A stretch of DNA of 64,000 bases from Heliopora coerulea. Taxonomy: Eukaryota > Cnidaria > Anthozoa > Scleralcyonacea > Helioporidae. Position 1 is the first letter of the stretch. Each line of letters starts with the position of its first letter. Below, in pieces: positions 33,710-44,824 of the stretch. The position numbers were made by a program, and so were the translations under genes. The notes beneath the pieces were generated by a model. It was given only the letters and a program-made list of their open reading frames with translations. It searched no databases and was not told the origin of the DNA. The stretch covers positions 1,054,001 through 1,118,000 of the forward strand of contig JASJOG010000099.1 in the NCBI GenBank assembly GCA_030142905.1, read 5' to 3'.

Positions 33710-35119
33710 CAGTAGGTGCCAAAAGTGTGAGTCCAGTCTCAATTTTTGCCAAAAATTCGAGAAAAGTATGAGTCCAGTTAGAATTGAGTGTGTATTTTTA
33801 ATTTTGAACAATATTATCACTCTGTGTCACAACAATGTTTAATTTTACTTATAAATGAGATAATTTTCAGTAGTTTTTACGTGATTTCAATATTTAGTGT
33901 GTCCTCCCTTACCTTTTAAAATAGCTTGCACTCTTTTTGGCATGGATTTGACAAGTTTTTGAAGTGTTGATTGTTCGATGTTATTCCAAGATTGAGAAAG
34001 TACATCCCATAGCCTGTCCTGGCTTGTGATTACATGTCTCACTTTCTCTCTTTTTAAAAGATCCCATAAGTGTTCAATGGGATTAACGTCGGGAGACTGA
34101 GGTGGAAATGCCATTAGCTTTAATTCACCTTGGTTTTCTTTATTCTTTAAGTAATTTGTGCACAAATTAGAACTGTGTTTAGGATCATTATCTTGTAGTA
34201 AGGTAAATCCTCTCCCACATAACTTCTTGCCAGATGGTATAGCATGCCTTTGGAGAATTGAATGGTATTGCTCTTTTTTAAGAATGCCTTTTATCCGGTA
34301 AAGATCCCCGACACCATTAAAACTGAAACAACCCCAGACTTGGATGTTTCCACCACCATGTTTCACTGTGGGTTTGATACACTGATTTAGCAATCTTTCA
34401 CCAGGTCTTCGTCGCACATAAATGCGGCGATTATTTCCATAAATTTCAAATTTAGACTCATCGCTGAAAAGTACCTTTTTCCAGTCTTCTACACTATAGT
34501 TTTTGTATTTTTTTGCCCATAACAATCTCTTGCGCTTATTTTTAGGACACAGCAACGGTTTAGAAACTGCAACTCTTCCTTTCAGACCACTTCCAGCCAA
34601 TCTCCTTCTTACTGTCGCTTTGCTGATTGTTTTCTCTCGGGTTGCGTTAATAGAGGATTGAATATCACCAGCGGTTGCTGTTCTATTACGCAAAGAAGTT
34701 ATTTTTATGAACCGATCCTCTTGTGATGTAGCACACCTTGGTCTCCCAGACCTTGGTAGGTTGGAATAGGATTTAGTTTTTCTGAACCTTTCCACGGTTC
34801 GCTGCACAGCACCTTTCGACACTCCTATCTTTGCAGCAATTTGTCGCTGAGAAACCTTCGTTACTTAGAGCAACAATTTGTCCTCTAACGCCTTCACTTA
34901 ACTCTTTAGCCATCTTTGACGCACATGCGTGTAGAGAATTAGATAAATATATTTTGAAGTTACATATGGCAAAATAATTAAAGGACAAAAGGTGGGAGAC
35001 AATTGCAGATCTCAATGCGTATGCTCAAGTAGCTAATGCAAGTTTATTTTTCAGAAGATATAATTTTCTCGAATTTTTGGCAAAAATTGAGACTGGACTC
35101 ATACTTTTGGCACCTACTG
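33710..35119 (-). mobile_element. Tc1-family DNA transposon (DD38E type) inserted in RRP7
   Basis: The 1,410-base element has 56-base terminal inverted repeats that differ at a single position (33710-33765 and 35064-35119, beginning 'cagtaggtgccaaaagt'). It is flanked by the TA target duplication (33708-33709 and 35120-35121). It carries one transposase gene on the minus strand. Removing the element plus one TA restores the RRP7 frame exactly. Near-identical ends and an almost intact transposase point to a recent insertion. Confidence 0.95.
33887..34901 (-). pseudogene. Tc1-family transposase, one frameshift in the N-terminus
   Basis: The transposase binds the inverted repeats and cuts and pastes the element. 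The start is 'MAKELSEGVRGQIVALSNEG' near 34910, then a 2-base loss near 34850 shifts the frame inside the first helix-turn-helix ('RQIAAKIGVSKGAVQRTVER'). The second helix-turn-helix includes 'TISKATVRRRLAGSGLKGR'. The catalytic core follows: 'VLFSDESKFEIYG' (first Asp), 'LLQDNDPKHSS' (second Asp) and 'PPQSPDVNPIEHLWDLLK' (Glu). Thirty-eight residues separate the second Asp from the Glu, where classic Tc1 has 34. This spacing matches the DD38E group (Intruder) described as a sister to Tc1. Length about 340 residues, normal for the family. All three catalytic residues remain. Confidence 0.93.
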
Positions 35120-35430
35120 TATCCAAAAGCAACCTGGTCAAGTTTGTAAACAGCTGTCTAAAAAGAGTTTCTTTTCAGACCAAATAACCAAAATAACGGG
35201 GTTTAAAGTGGCTTATGTGGTGTTCAAAAGTGATTCTTCATTACAAAATGCTTTGCAGTTAGACAGTTCTGAAATCAGAATATTATCAACAGAGGAAAAA
35301 CCTGTCGTAACTGGAGTGAAAAAGTGGTGTAAAGAATATGCTTCAAAGTATCCTGACCCTGAAAAACTTCAGAAAGAGATTGATGAGTACATAGGACATG
35401 TTCAAAACCATTGTCCTCCAGAGTCCAGAT
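35120..35430 (+). pseudogene. RRP7A: RRP7 coding part 2, after the transposon
   Basis: The frame resumes at 35121 with 'IQKQPGQVCKQLSKKSFFSD', then 'GFKVAYVVFKSDSSLQNALQ' and 'GVKKWCKEYASKYPDPEKLQ', ending around 'KEIDEYI' (35390). Animal RRP7A has the same order: 'ELQEKP', 'GFQVAYVVF', 'GIHKWISDYADSVPDPEAL'. The frame runs on to 35525 but loses similarity after about 35395, so an exon end probably lies there; no strong donor is obvious. The conserved C-terminal RRP7 domain was not found downstream in the window, so either introns are long or the gene is partial. Confidence 0.85.
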
Positions 35431-36036
35431 CAATATGTCCAAATCCGTGGAGAACTGAATGTCGTTTCCAAATGCTGTTAGTGATTTGTTTTGACGATAT
35501 TAACGAAATAATCCCACTTCATTAAATCTGTGTTGTAGATAGTAGACTAGAGTTTTATCAATGGTTCAAAAATTTGATCGCAATGCCAGAAAGCTCCCTA
35601 TCTGGTTATTGACTAAGTATCTAATAATTAATATAGATAATTTTATGAAATGAAAAACAAACCGCTAAAATGTGTCAGATTTTAAACATTTTTACTTGAC
35701 ATTTTATTACGATCAGAATTATGTAAATCATGCCCAGAAATGTAGGAAATGACATTTCAGAGACTGTGGGTTTTTGGGGGTATGCCGAAAGGTCTTCCAG
35801 CGGGTTCTTGCGATTTCGACGCCCCGGGCGCTGTATTTGCACGGTACGCCACTGATACTGACGTACAAAATTGCCTTCCATGGGCGGCCATCTTGGCTTC
35901 ACATTTCATTGGCCAGCTAGTATTCCAGATATGGAAATTGAGTTTACTGCTGAGCTTTCAACAAGTCCACAAAATGTTTAGAGTAAGCGGTTCAACCTTA
36001 AAGATTAGTTATTGATTTATTGATTTTTCTCAAATA
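35431..36036. other. Unassigned stretch; short minus-strand ORF with good start context
   Basis: On the minus strand 'gccaagATGG' at 35895 opens 'MAAHGRQFCTSVSVAYRANT' for 44 codons, in DNA richer in GC and CpG than its flanks (35770-35900). It may be a first exon or a chance frame. No product is recognised. Confidence 0.3.
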
Positions 36037-36890
36037 CCGTAATTTCTCTATTAAGCCCCTCTCTCTTTTAAGCCACCCCCGCTCTAATAAGCTCCCATTC
36101 TTGGAAGCAGAAAATAATTAAGCCGACACTGTCTTTTAAGCCCCCCGCTTTAATAATCGCCCGTTTCTGGAAGCAGAATTTTAAGCCCCCCATTCCCTAT
36201 TAAACGAGAAAGTATCGTATTATTTCAAAGATCCGATATTTTATTCTTGCTCTTTAATTCATTGATAGTGAGCTTTTGATGTTTCAGTTTGTTGGCATTT
36301 TTTTCCTGCTCGTTCTTTAAAATAGATGCCAATGCCTTTTCATTTGAATAAAGTTTGAAATATTAAAAAAAACTTTGAAAACTTGCAAGCTTCCTAACTT
36401 GACAATGAAGATGATCCTTTTGATGTGCAAATTTCAGAGGAACTTTGACGTCCGTCATCTTACTTTAGAAGAGGATGACGAGGTTTTTGACATTATTAAA
36501 TAAAGGCGTATATTTATAACAATAACAAAACCTACTACCGGTATACCAACTTATTCTCGAAACAAAAACTGTTATCCGGTATCGTGTAGGGTCTTAATTC
36601 AGCAGTCAAAGAGACCAATGCAAGAAACATTTATGTTAATTACTACCTTGTTAATTATTAACTTGTTAAATATTACCTTGTACTTAAGTAACGTCACTGT
36701 ACCTTGTTTAAAATGTTAAGTACTTTTAAATGGCATATACGGTAAAAGAAAATCAAACATGCACACAGACTTTTTTGTATTTATTGGAAATAAGCCCCCT
36801 CCTCTCCAATAAGGCTCCTTCCATTAATGCCTCTCTAAACGACGCTTGAAACAAAATTTGCCCCCTTGGGGCTTAATAGAGAAATTACAG
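36037..36890. mobile_element. MITE with 23-base terminal inverted repeats
   Basis: Ends 'ccgtaatttctctattaag' plus 'cccc' and its complement at 36868-36890 differ at one position. The element is flanked by TA (36035-36036, 36891-36892), as for Tc1/mariner-type insertions. Inside both ends the word 'ttttaagcccccc' or 'aagcccc' is repeated (36058-36200 and 36780-36870 inverted). No transposase. Confidence 0.85.
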
Positions 36891-36892
36891 TA

Positions 36893-37167
36893 ATGCTATT
36901 GATTTTGAGGGGAAAAAAATACAGTAGACAGAGTTAATCTCATGAGTTTGCTAGATTGAGAAATAGATACCATGTCTGGATAGCAAACGAAGAGTGTCTT
37001 TCAAATCCAGCTTTTCAATCTTCTATAGTTTTCTAGCGTGGATCTCTTGATTACCATACTTCCAGTAAGCTTTCATTTAAAGTTGAAAAATAGGTAAGCC
37101 CATGGAGAGACTGAATCTGACGTCAGGTCGGCAAGCAAGCCTGGTACGAAGTACTTCACAAAATGTA
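36893..37167. other. Spacer between MITE and copy B
   Basis: Nothing recognised in about 275 bases. Confidence 0.4.
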
Positions 37168-40100
37168 CTGGACTTTCGAAGATTTTTCGCTCTATTTTTG
37201 TCAGCTGTCAAATAATTAATTTCATAATAATAATTTTGCATTTGGCCAACAATTTAGAATTTAAAATTATTAGAGGGGCATTACACTGCCAGCATCTACC
37301 AGTCGCCACGCCAGTGAACACGCTTATTTCATGCTCTTACTGAAATTTTGAATATGACATCATGGCAGCCATATTGGACAAACAATTTTGACAAAATTTT
37401 TGGAAAAGCATAGGCACCATATCATTGTCTCCCGACCCCGAAGAGATAGAATGCATATCATCAAGATGTAACGAATTATATGAGCGAGCAAATGAAAGAC
37501 AATTTTTATTTGGAAGACACGGAATCACAGATGAAGATTTCTCGCCGGACAACTGTTGCAGGTACTGTGCATAGTTCAGGTTTGCACATGGACAATCGTC
37601 AATTTCTTTCCACATAAAAATTTTTGCTCTGAATAAATCGTTGTAAAGTGTAAAATTAAAAAGGAAGACTGGGAATTTATGTTAATGCTGGAAATTGATT
37701 GGAAGATTCCACTTGGGCAGCATTAATTTCCATAGAGCCATGAGAATGTTTCATTATTCATATTTTAGAGTCTTTTTGGCTTCAATTTTGTCATAGTTTT
37801 GCAAAATTTGCTTTAGTTTAATTTAAAAATAAGTTTATTTGTAATTTTTATTAGTTATAATTATAGAAGGAAGTGAATTTATAATAATTTAGTTTTGTCG
37901 TATTAATTCCGTATGAACTTAAAAATTCATTACTTGTTGCGGTAAAGTTCTCATATGATTGATGTGAATGAGCAGATTGATTAAAATAAAATACTTGGGG
38001 AAAGTAAATTATTTACATAACCATTGCTTATGAAAATTTTAATGTTTGTTACTGCTCAGTAATGGTGCTGCAGTTATCAATTGTGAACCTAATTTGCTTG
38101 TAGTTGAGTTAACTGGAGCTAACAGGGAGCCAGGCAATCACCTAGGAAAAAGATAAATGGAGATCTGAGCTTTTCCAAAAGCCATATAGAGGTGTTGAAC
38201 TTATGTGAGAGACACATTTTCTAGTGTTATAGCAATCATAAATATTTTGCCACAGTATACACTGTCCAGAAGATCTTGTTAAGATTTATTACTCTGTTAA
38301 CCAGAGTTCAAAATGCACATTAATACTCACCACTTAGGGGAGACACCTGGGCTAGGATTAAGGAGTTAATAGTTATGGTGCCTCATAATCTATTAATCCT
38401 AAAACTGGCCAAAAATAATTTTATTCTGGCTAATGCCTGATAATTTTCATCATAAAGGAGAGATGTTAAAGCTACAGTAGGTTTTGTGATAAATGGTTAA
38501 CTCCCAAGCTGGCCAACATATCTCCCCTTTACAATATTAAATTTACCTGGTTTTTGTCAGAATAAAACTGAAAGGGGCTGGTGCTGGAATTAACAGACCA
38601 TGATGTACGATTAACTCATTAAGGGACAAGACCTTAGAATTCTATTTGCTAATGGCAGATGATTTTATTGAGCAGACCAAGGTACCTGTTCATTAATAAG
38701 ATAACTGCTAACTTGGATAACCCATTAATTTCTTTTTTATCCATACCCAACTTTGATTTTACATTGGCTAATGTCTGATGATTTTGCTTGTTAATGGAGA
38801 TGTTTCAGACTGCAAAGGGTTAAGAATACCTCAATTATCACATTTTGGTCTTAGACTAATTTTTTGATTTTACTCTGGTTGGCATTGGACAATTTTATTT
38901 GTCAAGAGGAGACATTGCTAAGAGTACAAAGGATTAAGGGGGCAAGATTGCACATGATAATTTATTCTGGGTGACACCAGCTGATTTTGTTCAGCAGAGT
39001 TGGGTGAATGATCCTTGATATGTTAGAATGTTGTTGTCCAAGCACAAGCAACTAATACAGCAAATGCCCTATGATGATATTCATTTTCACATTAATTGCA
39101 GAAAAGGTCTGGGTTTATTATTTCTGATGAAATCATTCATTAGTTCTGTACAGGAAACCAGTGAAATCACACATTTGCATGGGTAGTTGCTTCTTCTAAT
39201 ATCAGCAGCCAGTTTTCCTTTTAAGTTGAAGAGGATGTGCACTTACAACTGTATAGTAATATGAAATTTACCTATTGAACTATATAAAGTAATTATATAT
39301 AGCATGTTCTTTACTTGTGACACTATTCCTAGTATATTGTTTATATATTACTCTAGGCTATTACTCTGGGCTCAACCCTATGACAAGTAAAATCATCTGG
39401 CATTAGCCAGAGTAAAATGCTAAAGGATGCCCTTGCCCCTTAATGGGTTAAGGGGAAAAAACCCCAAAAGGTGCAGTTGATGTCACTTTCTTGAAACCTC
39501 TCTTTTTACAGAAGATACTGAATACAGTAGATGGAATTTGTGTTATTTTCATGAACCATGTTTGTTTATGACAAGATACATTACCTCTCAACCCATACAG
39601 TGTTGATTTGTGGACACCTTAAAGAACTGCCAATTCCATGCTTTGGGTGAACAACTAACTTGCAAGTGAGTGTGAATCAACAATGTACCTATTACACGTT
39701 TATTCAGTCAGAATTAAACTGAAAAGCCTACTGTCAAACCTGCTACTGATTCTTTCACTTATAACTTAAACGTACAACATACCATAGCTGCTCTTATTAT
39801 CTTGGGCTGTCTTCAGGACAATTTCAGAATGAGTTTCAGTAGTCTTCTCATGATGTACAGTTTACATTGTGGCTTAATGCCTTTACTTGTGGCCTGGCTC
39901 TTCATTATTATGTTCTGTGGTAACTAACAGTAGACAACTACATTCAATTGATGTACAAGACAGTAAATGTCTCTAGGTCAAAAGGTTAAACCCTTTCATG
40001 ACTATTTTAAGCCTTTTCATTGAAAGTGGTGGCCCTTCAGAATTTTATACTTGTTCATGCTAGGCCATTTTATTAAGAAGAGTTCATCTGATGATTGCAG

Positions 40101-40270
40101 GGTCACGTTTGTCTTAAAATGTTTAAAGAATTAATGTATATATTCACCTTTAAGTTACTTATACCTAATATGCTTGATGTTCTTCTGTACTTTGTTGAGA
40201 CACACTGAGGGATCTGAGCTTCTGCTTAGAGCATCCTGCATAAATTTTATTTTAATTTTATTATTATCGG
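37168..40270 (+). repeat. 3.1-kb duplicated segment, copy B
   Basis: Colinear with 46727-49806 throughout, from 'ggactttc.aagatttttcg' to 'gcatcctgc.taaattttatt', with frequent substitutions and small indels. It begins with promoter-like DNA, then a first-exon-like segment (37419-37561), then a long AT-rich part with degenerate repeats of the theme 'ctggctaatgcctgatgatttta' (38427, 38769, 38880) and an inverted version 'catctggcattagccagagtaaaat' region (39392-39417). Copies A and D are more distant relatives. The whole looks like the 5' end and first intron of a gene family, or a long repeat carrying such a piece. Confidence 0.85.
37419..37561 (+). pseudogene. First-exon-like segment, copy B (start codon lost)
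   Basis: One frame is open across the whole segment and ends at a splice donor 'cag|gtactg': 'SLSPDPEEIECISSRCNELY' then 'ERANERQFLFGRHGITDEDF' and 'SPDNCC'. In copy C the first codon is ATG in the context 'caccATGT'; here it is ATA. Copy D keeps 'GRH.I' and 'D.DFS.DN'. Retention of an open frame in copy B and of the amino-acid pattern in copy D argues that this was a real exon. The protein family is not recognised. Confidence 0.5.
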
Positions 40271-40819
40271 TAGCATTATCTCAATGTTTACCATTATCAT
40301 TATCATTATCATTACTGTATTTTTATCATTACCACTCTCATACCACCTAATTAAGGACAATGGAAGGGGTCTTAGCCTTCCATTAGTGCGCAGCGTATTA
40401 TTGTTATTACTACTACTACCATCACCAGCACCACCACTACCACCCTCACTACCACTCTCACTCCCACCACTCCCACTTCTATTTTTTCTACTAGAACTGT
40501 ACTTCTACTGCTATATACTGTAACTGCTGCCACTACAATACTGTCATTTAATAATGTGCGAGAAGCACGGTCAAGTAAATACGTACGGTATTAAGGATAT
40601 TTATTAAGCGTTCTCAGACCAAATGTTTTTCATTCGACCTTTCAGCTAAGAACTGTAGCCTTCAACGGACGATAAATAATGAGAAATATGAAAAGATCAT
40701 ATGGAAATACATTGTATGCGTGAGTGATTTAATAGATGTAATAATGCTGAAATACAGCTACAATAACAAAACCGAGGCTTAAATTCCAAGAATGTTTTTA
40801 TTATTAGCGATGGTATTGT
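40271..40819. repeat. Simple repeats (TCATTA)n and (TAC/CAC)n
   Basis: 'tatcattatcattatcatta' around 40294 and a run of 'tactactacta', 'caccaccac' and 'cccac' words to 40490. The frame across it is a by-product. The remainder to 40819 shows nothing. Confidence 0.7.
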
Positions 40820-41110
40820 TTACGTGAGAGAAGCGTTTATAGTTGAGGAAGCGGCTTCAAGTTGTTGTCGGCTACATAAATCATGGAGATGTTTTTTGTT
40901 ATGCGATTGCGTCCTTTGTCGATAGTACTGCATGCCTATTTTTAAAGTCAGTGGTATGTGTGTGAGTCCATGCGTGGCTAGCGATTTTTGAATTTTGGTG
41001 GGGTATTTATCGTTCAGCAGGTGTTCCTTCTTCCTTGTTTCGCGTGATCTTCCAATTTCTCCAACATAACTCGTATTATTAGGATCGTAGCTAACCATAG
41101 TCTAACTGGT
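40820..41110 (-). pseudogene. GIY-YIG endonuclease piece of a Penelope-like element
   Basis: The minus-strand frame has 'YDPNNTSYVGEIGRSRETRK' then 'KEHLLNDKYPTKIQKSLATH', fitting the PLE GIY-YIG pattern 'YVGETGRSL.TR..EH' with the conserved Gly, Arg and Glu-His. It ends with 'LEAASSTINASLT'. The RT that should precede it on the minus strand (above 41110) is not recognisable. The frame is open for 92 codons. Confidence 0.65.
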
Positions 41111-42000
41111 TTCTTCTTCGCCCAGGAAAGAGTTGTGCGTCCCATATTAAGACGATACAGAACCATTACTGAGAGCAAATACGAGACTATCGTATGTCTC
41201 CAGGGATCTTCGGTGTACATGAATCATCAAGCGCTTTCTTTGTACACCTTGCATCGACTCCTCCGGTATTAACGATTCTCTTAAATTCGGGGAAATTTTA
41301 TACTGGCTTTCCACAAATGACAGCTTTACAATGTAAATTGGTATCTTTTCTTCGTTTTGTGTATTTCTGTCCTACTCTCACCCGCAAGAAAACTTGACAT
41401 TTGTAAGATCAATATCAAGTTATTCTTAACAGCTTGTGCAAAGAAGTGAACAAAGATAACAGAGAGTGTTCGTCGGCTTTTCCTACAATGAATTGTACTC
41501 CAGTTCGTTTTTACATCTTTATCGGAAGCGGAAAATCGGTAAAAGGTCTCTGTCCAAGCACAAGACATAACATTGTGTTAAATGGCAGCGTGTATTTTTT
41601 GATCGGAACTACTGAAACAAATCTGGTCGGTGTTGTTTGTAATTTACGACAATTATGACCAGAAGATGTGCATTCCTTGTAATAAAGATTGTTTTTCGCC
41701 CATTGATGTAGTGATTCACTCCATACTGTGCTTTAGTACATTTCGCTTATCAACTTCTGTCACATGATCAATCCTTTTTTTTATTGCTTCGGGACAAATT
41801 TCCTTAGAAGAAAAGCAGTAATTTTACAATAAAAAGTCTAAGCAGTGGCAACACTTTTACATGTTTATCTTGTCCCAGAACTTATTGTATTTATTGTTCT
41901 ATTTTCAGTTGTTAATTTAAAGCGTAGTACATTAATTTGAAAGTTCTATAATTACAAAATAAACTAAATTGGTGCGAAAAATTTGCCACAAACTTCGGTG
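41111..42000. other. Unassigned stretch downstream of the LTR retrotransposon
   Basis: No match to the LTR-like end near 46.6 kb was seen, so the 3' LTR appears to be missing. Overlapping small frames at 41194-41658 on both strands have no domain. Confidence 0.35.
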
Positions 42001-42009
42001 GTATGCATA

Positions 42010-43169
42010 CCTGCCGAGTTTACCAAACACTAAATTTTGCAACCAGCGGGGAAGTGCGCGTCTGTGCTAGGGGGTGCTGGAATATTCACTGTGGGGATGG
42101 TTCAAGATACGCTGTTCGTGCTGATTGGCTATCATGTCACTGTCTTTCAGTGGTATTTGGCTATTGCAGAACTGGTCCCGTTGAGTCCACATCTACCGCG
42201 ACGACAGTCCTCGTGAGCGGATTCGGGAATTCAAGGGGGCAGTAGCTATAGCCAGCGTGACGAGTGATGTGGTTCCACCCAGGGAATCTTGGCGCAATCA
42301 CTCACTTTCGGGTTCCTGGACTGTCTTTTTGGCGACGGGATTTTTGTTGAGATTCTTTGCGTTTCCAAGCTCAAACGTGATCCGGTGTTGATGCAAGAAA
42401 TGGTCTTTTACTAGTGCTTTAAATCTAGGCGCGGGATCGATGCGTATGATGGCAAGTGGACCGTCCAAGGGTCGCATTTGAATGCACAGACATAGAAGCG
42501 CTTCTCGTAAGGTTTCGTGGCGTTCGTTTTCTAGTTGTAGTGAAGTTGTTTTTGGAAGTCACACATTCCCGTAACACAACTATTAATTATCGGGAACGGT
42601 TAATGACGTCGGCAGCGAACGGTAAGCCAATAGCGACCGGTGAAGGGCACGAGGACTATTCGATTCGTGCTTTGGGAGACTGGTGTAGGGCAGCACAAGG
42701 ATGACAACCTCGAGTCACACGCTCGATGGCTTTGTGCATATCTAAGGCGTAGAGCTATCGCTTTACGACAATTTTTAGTTGGTGGTTGGACCGGTGGCTA
42801 AGTTGTATATGGAGAGCTGTTAGCACTCCATCTAGAACGTTGCGGGGAACGATTATACATTAGCGTGTGGGGACTAAAGGCTCGTCGCGCCTGACCACTA
42901 ATTGGCCATCTGTGACGATTGTTGCTACGTTCAAGTACCTCTTAACGTCCTGTATGTTGGTCAAATTTTTGGACGGCCTTGTACCTTGAATAAGGTGGGC
43001 ATGTGTGCGGCGTGCATCAGAGCACTCCGACTGTATCACTAGCCAAGCAACTCGACTTGTGAACGGTAGTCGTGCATTCCCTTCCAAAATGTCTTGTATG
43101 GATGAGCGTCGGACGACAGATTTTTTAATGCGCTTAACAAAACTACACACGCGACAGGCGTCGTCTTTA
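42010..43169 (-). pseudogene. Integrase region of the LTR retrotransposon
   Basis: A linker has 'DDACRVCSFVKRI' and 'YLNVATIVTDGQLVVRRDEP'. The zinc-binding module has '[16 protein letters not shown]' and 'ALDMHKAIERVTRGCHPCAA' (HHCC-type, with one stop). The core remains include '[20 protein letters not shown]'-like sequence (42470-42400) and '[20 protein letters not shown]' (42350-42290). Several stops and frame changes occur. Integrase would join the DNA copy to the genome. Beyond about 42010 similarity ends. Confidence 0.7.
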
Positions 43170-43745
43170 TATGCAGGGGCATTACGACTTGCGAAGTTAG
43201 ATGGTAAGATTGCGGATCCAGAAACGTGTCTGACCGATGTTTGGTAGCGGCGGACGGTTGTTAGGAAGGTAGAAACACAGAGACTGGTGGAAAACTCGCC
43301 GCGACATAGCTTGTCAAAGGCCTGTACACAGGGCTTGCTACCGGCAAGGATGCAAACCTTCTTACCAGGCTGAATGATGTACAAACTAATGTGCGACGTT
43401 TCCACGGCAATTGAAAGTGCTTCAATTTCGCACGGAAACCATGAAATTTGGCCAAGAGGAGATTGCTGTCGTGCGTTATATACAGAGTGGCGCCTATCTC
43501 TGGTTTTCTTACTGCACCATCGGTTACTATCCACAGTTGGTCTGCACGTGTTGGTAAGGTAATTGTACGGGAAGTGGAGAAAGGGCGTTTTGTGGTCTGA
43601 AATGAGGTTCGAAGTGTGTCGGTCCATGCGTTGGTTTCTTGACATTGACGCCCTGCTACAGGTTCATCGAGTGGGGTAAGTAACGATGAACATCTGGGAA
43701 TGACGCGTGAAATGACCTTATATACACGGATGAAAGATCTCAAAT
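43170..43745 (-). pseudogene. RNase H region of the LTR retrotransposon
   Basis: 'ADQLWIVTDGAVRKPEIGAT' gives the first RNase H Asp. The next frame has 'SPLGQISWFPCEIEALSIAV' (Glu) and 'AGSKPCVQAFDKLCRGEFST', ending with 'VRHVSGSAILPSNFASRN', equivalent to 'H..G..N..AD.LSR'. The final Asp is changed to Asn. The parts lie in overlapping frames, so at least one frameshift separates them. Confidence 0.75.
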
Positions 43746-43749
43746 GGCG

Positions 43750-44373
43750 GACGGTATCAGGCTAAAGACAGGAGGCTAGTGAGGCGATACGGAGGGGACT
43801 GGCTTTGATGGTGCCATAGCTCCAACTCCATCCTAAGGTTGTCGTGGACTTAGGGTTGATAACTGTTTTGGATGCAGACAAGCGTAGATCGCGTTTGTAA
43901 AGAGCTTGTAGGACCTTCTTCCAATTTAACAGTAATTCAAGCAGGGCGTTTCCTCCACAATAGAGGTCGTCTACTACTTTGGCGACAATACCTTTTCCCA
44001 GTAGGTGGCCGAGCACACGACACATCAATTCTCCTGAAGCTGTTTCGGAGCCAGGCATGCCCATGGCTGAACGTGAGTACACGCGTACTCTTCCAAATGG
44101 CGTAACGACTCTGCAGTACTTCATAGAGTCACGTACGAGGGGAATCTAATAGAACGCACTGGTAAAGTCCGTGGCGATGATATATTTCCACTGAGCTATG
44201 TGGCGTAAGGTCGAGTCTACATTTGGCATCAAGGAGGGCTGGGGTTTGCTGTAACGACCCACATCGGCAAATGCAGTTACAAGGCGGTGTTCACCATTGG
44301 GCTTCTTCACTAAGAATGACGGATTAAGGTATTCGACGGAGACGCCTATCTTTTCAGGGCTTTTAAAAGACAC
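43750..44373 (-). pseudogene. Reverse transcriptase of the LTR retrotransposon
   Basis: Motifs in order: '[20 protein letters not shown]' (residues 19-38 of the first piece), '[14 protein letters not shown]' (first catalytic Asp), a stop and frame change near 44146, then '[20 protein letters not shown]', 'MPGSE' and the catalytic '[14 protein letters not shown]' (VVDD). '[20 protein letters not shown]' is the thumb/connection. Both catalytic Asp pairs are kept, but the frame is broken. Confidence 0.85.
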
Positions 44374-44824
44374 CTAAGTTCTCCAGTTGTCTTACTTTTC
44401 CTGAAGTAGTACCACCTTGTCCCAGCCATACTGCGGTAGGCGGCCCTTCTATTGGGGAGGCTCTAGTGGGCCCATATTCACTTTGGCTTGAAAAGGCCCT
44501 TCAGCGCCGTTGTACCCTTTAATTTTAGGTCGATTACATAATGGTATCCATCGAGGAGAGCGTTGAACAAACCTTTCATGTCCGACGATGTAGTTTGTCC
44601 GGGTCAAGGCGCACGTCTGAGGAATGATTCTTGCCGGCAGGTGATGCCGGTGAGTTTCGAGATGAATCGAACGAAGGCTTTTCGGGAGTTGTTTCTGAAA
44701 CGATCGGTGTGAACACGGGGCTAACTTGCCCGAAGTGTTCGTTCAGTCTTAGTGATTGAGGTTCAGAAGACAGATTTGTCATGCGTATCTTCCCTGTGAC
44801 ACTTTAGATGACATTTGGTGTTGG

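Noticed and set aside
40284..40523. 79-codon frame rich in Leu/Pro/Ser
   Set aside because: It is a translation of simple repeats.
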